A stretch of DNA of 7,382 bases from an uncultured Treponema sp. (GTDB taxonomy: Bacteria > Spirochaetota > Spirochaetia > Treponematales > Treponemataceae). The position numbers and the translations under genes are program-made. The stretch is from NCBI GenBank assembly GCA_905372345.1, contig CAJPPE010000074.1:1-7382 (forward strand). The letters are read 5' to 3'. The notes under the pieces were generated by a model. It was not told the origin of the DNA. It saw only the letters and a list, made by a program, of their open reading frames with translations, and searched no databases. Shown in pieces: positions 5,512-7,382 of this stretch (positions are counted from its first letter, which is position 1; each line of letters starts with the position of its first letter).

Positions 5512-7294
5512 CTTTTTTCCCTCCATCAATTTGCAGGTCTGCATCTTCAGCTTGCATAAGTTCCGCAGAATGGCTGTGCTGGTACTCAAACTGCTCCGCA
5601 TACCAGCCGCCTTCTTTTATAAGTTTTTCGTGTGTTCCTTGTTGAATAATTTTACCGTCATCCAGCACAATTATTTTGTCTGCATGCTGAACAGCCGAAA
5701 GACGGTGTGCCGATATAATGCAGATATTAAATGAAGAAGATTTTTTTAGGTTTTCGATTATCTTAACTTCGGTGTCCGCATCGACGGCAGAAATTGCATC
5801 ATCCAAAATTAAAACTTCCGGTTCTTTAAGAAGAGCACGGGCAAGGGCAATTCGCTGTCTTTGCCCTCCTGAAAGCATAACTCCCTTTTCTCCTATTTTT
5901 GTATCGATTCCATTTGTAAGTTTTTCGATGTCGCTTTTTACATCAGCTGCTTCCAAAACCTTTAATATTTTTTCTTTTTCAATTTCCTTTTCATAAAAAC
6001 ACAAGTTTTCGCAAACGGTTCCCGATAAAAGTTGAGGACGCTGACTTACATAAGCGGTCTTATTTCTAAAAGAAAAAATATCGCAATTTTTTAAGGGAAT
6101 ATTATTTACGAAGATGTTTTCATTTTGAGGATACAGGCTGAAAAATTGTTTTATCAAACTTGTTTTACCCGAACCGGTTTTTCCGGTAATTCCTAAAATT
6201 TCTCCTTGTGAAATCTCAAAGGAAATATCTTGTAAAACTTTTTTTTCGGAATCGGAATATTCAAAGCTGAAATTTTTAAAAGAAATTTTTTCTATCCTTT
6301 CAATTTTTTCTTTGTTTTCCATGGGCGGAAATTCGTTGTTATCTTTTATAAGAGCATTTATTCTATCAATAGCTGCATCTGCCGACTTTTGAATTTGTAA
6401 GTAAAAGCCACTTGCCATTCCGCTCCATGCAATTATTCCGACAAAAACAAAAAACGAAACAAGATTGCCTGAAGTAATTTCTCCTATGCGAACAAGATAG
6501 CCTCCGTAGCAAAAGGCTATTATGACACAAAGATTTGTAATAAAAGCTGTACACGGCTGCAAAATGGAAGTGAGTTTAACTTGTGCATAAAGAACCGAAA
6601 AATAATTTTTAACAATGGAAGAAAGTTTTTTTAACCTGACTTGTTCATTCACATAACAACGGATAAGTTTTATTCCTTCGGCAAGCTCCAAAATACCTTG
6701 GTTGACCTTGGAAAATTCCGCATAGGTTTTACTCGCTCTATCCTTTATTACTTTACCCAAATAAAAATAAATAAGAGTTATAAGCGGTATTGGAAGGACG
6801 ACTGCAAGGGTCAGCTTCCATGAAATTAAAACCGACATCATAAAAATTGTAACTCCGGGATAGGCAAAGGAATCCATCAGCATTACAAAGCCGCTAGCAA
6901 AATAATTTTCTATGGCAGCAACATCATTTGAGGTGCGTGCCAAAATATCGCCTGAAGTATATTTTTTAAAAAACGGCGGAGCCTTTTTTAAAACCGAAGA
7001 AATTATTTTTTTTCTAAAAAGATAGGCCGCCCTGTTTCCCGAATTGTGAATAAAGAACATAAACATAGAACATAAGAAATAACTCAAACAGGCGAAAAAA
7101 ATTATCTTTACCACATACTCAATTAGGGCACTTTGCGTCATCGTGGAATTTTTTAATTCATCTACGGCAAGCCCTATGTAGTATCCCGGCACAACCGCCA
7201 AAAACTCATCCGAAAGCAAAAATAAACCTCCGAACATTCTTTTAAGCCTGATAGATTTAAAAATCTCTCCGGCTTCCTTTTGTATCTTAAACAT
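5501..7294 (-). CDS. ABC exporter half-transporter, subunit with canonical LSGGQ and Asp in place of Walker B Glu
   Basis: A 597-aa half-transporter, first gene of the operon. Hydrophobic segments lie at about 21-45, 60-84, 136-157, 160-180, 245-268 and 277-297. The ATPase domain (about 336-570) has A-loop Y346, Walker A GKTGSGKT (371-378), Q-loop Q418, signature LSGGQ (474-478), Walker B LILDD (495-499) with Asp499 at the position of the catalytic Glu, D-loop SAVD (502-505) and switch His530. The Glu-to-Asp change is the mark of the degenerate-site subunit in asymmetric heterodimeric exporters, and its partner is the next gene. Residues 571-597 form a hydrophilic tail with HSHS and many acidic residues, beyond the usual domain end. 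The ATG at 7294 has GGAG 5 bases upstream. The promoter is at 7342-7371, within the window. It is an inner-membrane exporter; the substrate cannot be told from the sequence. Confidence 0.9.
   Translation of the reverse strand: MFKIQKEAGEIFKSIRLKRMFGGLFLLSDEFLAVVPGYYIGLAVDELKNSTMTQSALIEYVVKIIFFACLSYFLCSMFMFFIHNSGNRAAYLFRKKIISSVLKKAPPFFKKYTSGDILARTSNDVAAIENYFASGFVMLMDSFAYPGVTIFMMSVLISWKLTLAVVLPIPLITLIYFYLGKVIKDRASKTYAEFSKVNQGILELAEGIKLIRCYVNEQVRLKKLSSIVKNYFSVLYAQVKLTSILQPCTAFITNLCVIIAFCYGGYLVRIGEITSGNLVSFFVFVGIIAWSGMASGFYLQIQKSADAAIDRINALIKDNNEFPPMENKEKIERIEKISFKNFSFEYSDSEKKVLQDISFEISQGEILGITGKTGSGKTSLIKQFFSLYPQNENIFVNNIPLKNCDIFSFRNKTAYVSQRPQLLSGTVCENLCFYEKEIEKEKILKVLEAADVKSDIEKLTNGIDTKIGEKGVMLSGGQRQRIALARALLKEPEVLILDDAISAVDADTEVKIIENLKKSSSFNICIISAHRLSAVQHADKIIVLDDGKIIQQGTHEKLIKEGGWYAEQFEYQHSHSAELMQAEDADLQIDGGKKDER
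5519..5524 (-). promoter_or_regulatory. Ribosome binding site of the second ABC gene, inside the first
   Basis: GGAGGG on the minus strand, 7 bases before the ATG at 5511. It lies in the last codons of the upstream half-transporter gene (in the GGKKDER ending). It fixes the start of the second gene at 5511 rather than further upstream. Confidence 0.8.
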
Positions 7295-7318
7295 AACTAC
7301 TCCGATGTCTCTAAAATA

Positions 7319-7338
7319 TTGTAAACTTAATCTTACAA
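7319..7338 (-). promoter_or_regulatory. Dyad at the expected transcription start of the ABC operon
   Basis: On the minus strand the arms TTGTAA (7338-7333) and TTACAA (7324-7319) are perfect inverted repeats 8 bases apart, with a symmetric TTAA at the centre: TTGTAA-2-TTAA-2-TTACAA. It begins about where transcription should start (near 7335). It could be a second operator or a weak 5' hairpin. No regulator is visible in the window. Confidence 0.35.
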
Positions 7339-7341
7339 AAA

Positions 7342-7371
7342 AGTATAATATATCGGAACCGATATTGTCAA
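7342..7371 (-). promoter_or_regulatory. Sigma-70-type promoter of the ABC exporter operon
   Basis: Minus strand: perfect TTGACA (7371-7366), an 18-base spacer, and TATACT (7347-7342, 5 of 6 matches to TATAAT). Transcription would start near 7335, leaving a leader of about 40 bases with GGAG at 7303-7300. Most of the spacer is an inverted repeat, so the promoter is probably regulated. Confidence 0.75.
7350..7365. promoter_or_regulatory. Candidate operator: perfect 7-2-7 inverted repeat in the promoter spacer
   Basis: ATATCGG-TT-CCGATAT on the minus strand is perfectly symmetric over both 7-base arms. It abuts the -35 box and ends 2 bases before the -10. A protein bound here would block or reshape the promoter. 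Repressors (TetR or MarR type) and MerR-type activators both use such sites. MerR promoters usually have 19-20 base spacers and this one is 18, so I do not choose between them. Confidence 0.55.
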
Positions 7372-7382
7372 TAGTTTAGATA

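Noticed and set aside
5486..5734. Plus-strand open frame across the junction of the exporter genes
   Set aside because: Antisense to both coding sequences, with no start signal and no family resemblance.
6366..6823. Short open frames on both strands within the membrane domain of the first exporter gene
   Set aside because: Shadows of the long transporter frame, with no independent signals.
7319..7338. Rex-type redox operator at the exporter start site
   Set aside because: The TTGTAA/TTACAA arms recall Rex sites, but the spacing and inner bases differ from the known consensus, so I kept it only as an unassigned dyad.

Overview
The window looks like chromosomal DNA of a low-to-moderate GC bacterium. 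Sigma-70-type promoters, strong GGAGG ribosome sites and a TTG start fit many taxa. The protein styles and base composition suggest a spirochaete, most likely an oral or gut Treponema close to T. denticola. That assignment comes from general familiarity and is not proven by the sequence.

Left part (1-1531): on the minus strand lies a type II toxin-antitoxin pair. A 78-aa antitoxin is followed, with a 1-base stop/start overlap, by a RelE/ParE-fold toxin that runs off the left edge without a stop. The pair has its own well-formed promoter at 611-639. Upstream on the same strand is a 226-aa single-pass membrane protein of the SanA/YdcF (DUF218) family with its own extended -10 promoter. A 177-bp intergenic region (1355-1531) holds two divergent promoters, one for this gene and one for the helicase, plus a terminator-like hairpin in the helicase leader. 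The 96-bp gap at 578-673 holds the toxin-antitoxin promoter and part of a short tandem repeat.

Middle (1532-3769, plus strand): a complete UvrD/PcrA-type superfamily 1A DNA helicase of 745 aa, with all helicase motifs and a PcrA-like C-terminal Tudor-like tail. It probably works in DNA repair and removal of replication or transcription obstacles.

Right part (3772-7294, minus strand): a two-gene operon of ABC exporter half-transporters of 597 and 579 aa, overlapping by 11 bases. Their nucleotide-binding domains are complementary. The first has an intact LSGGQ signature but Asp in place of the Walker B catalytic Glu. The second has the Glu but a degenerate FSEGE signature. In a heterodimer both defects fall in the same composite ATP site, the hallmark of asymmetric heterodimeric exporters such as TM287/288, BmrCD and LmrCD. 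The operon promoter (7342-7371) has a TTGACA -35 and a perfect 7-2-7 inverted repeat filling most of its spacer, a strong candidate operator. A second dyad lies at the expected transcription start. The operon converges on the helicase gene with 2 bases between stop codons, and a hairpin terminator for the ABC operon spans both stops.

I see no RNA genes, insertion sequences, CRISPR arrays or prophage genes. Nothing here is clearly a new system. The most interesting points are the regulated asymmetric exporter operon, the odd C-terminus of the toxin, and the hairpin in the helicase leader.
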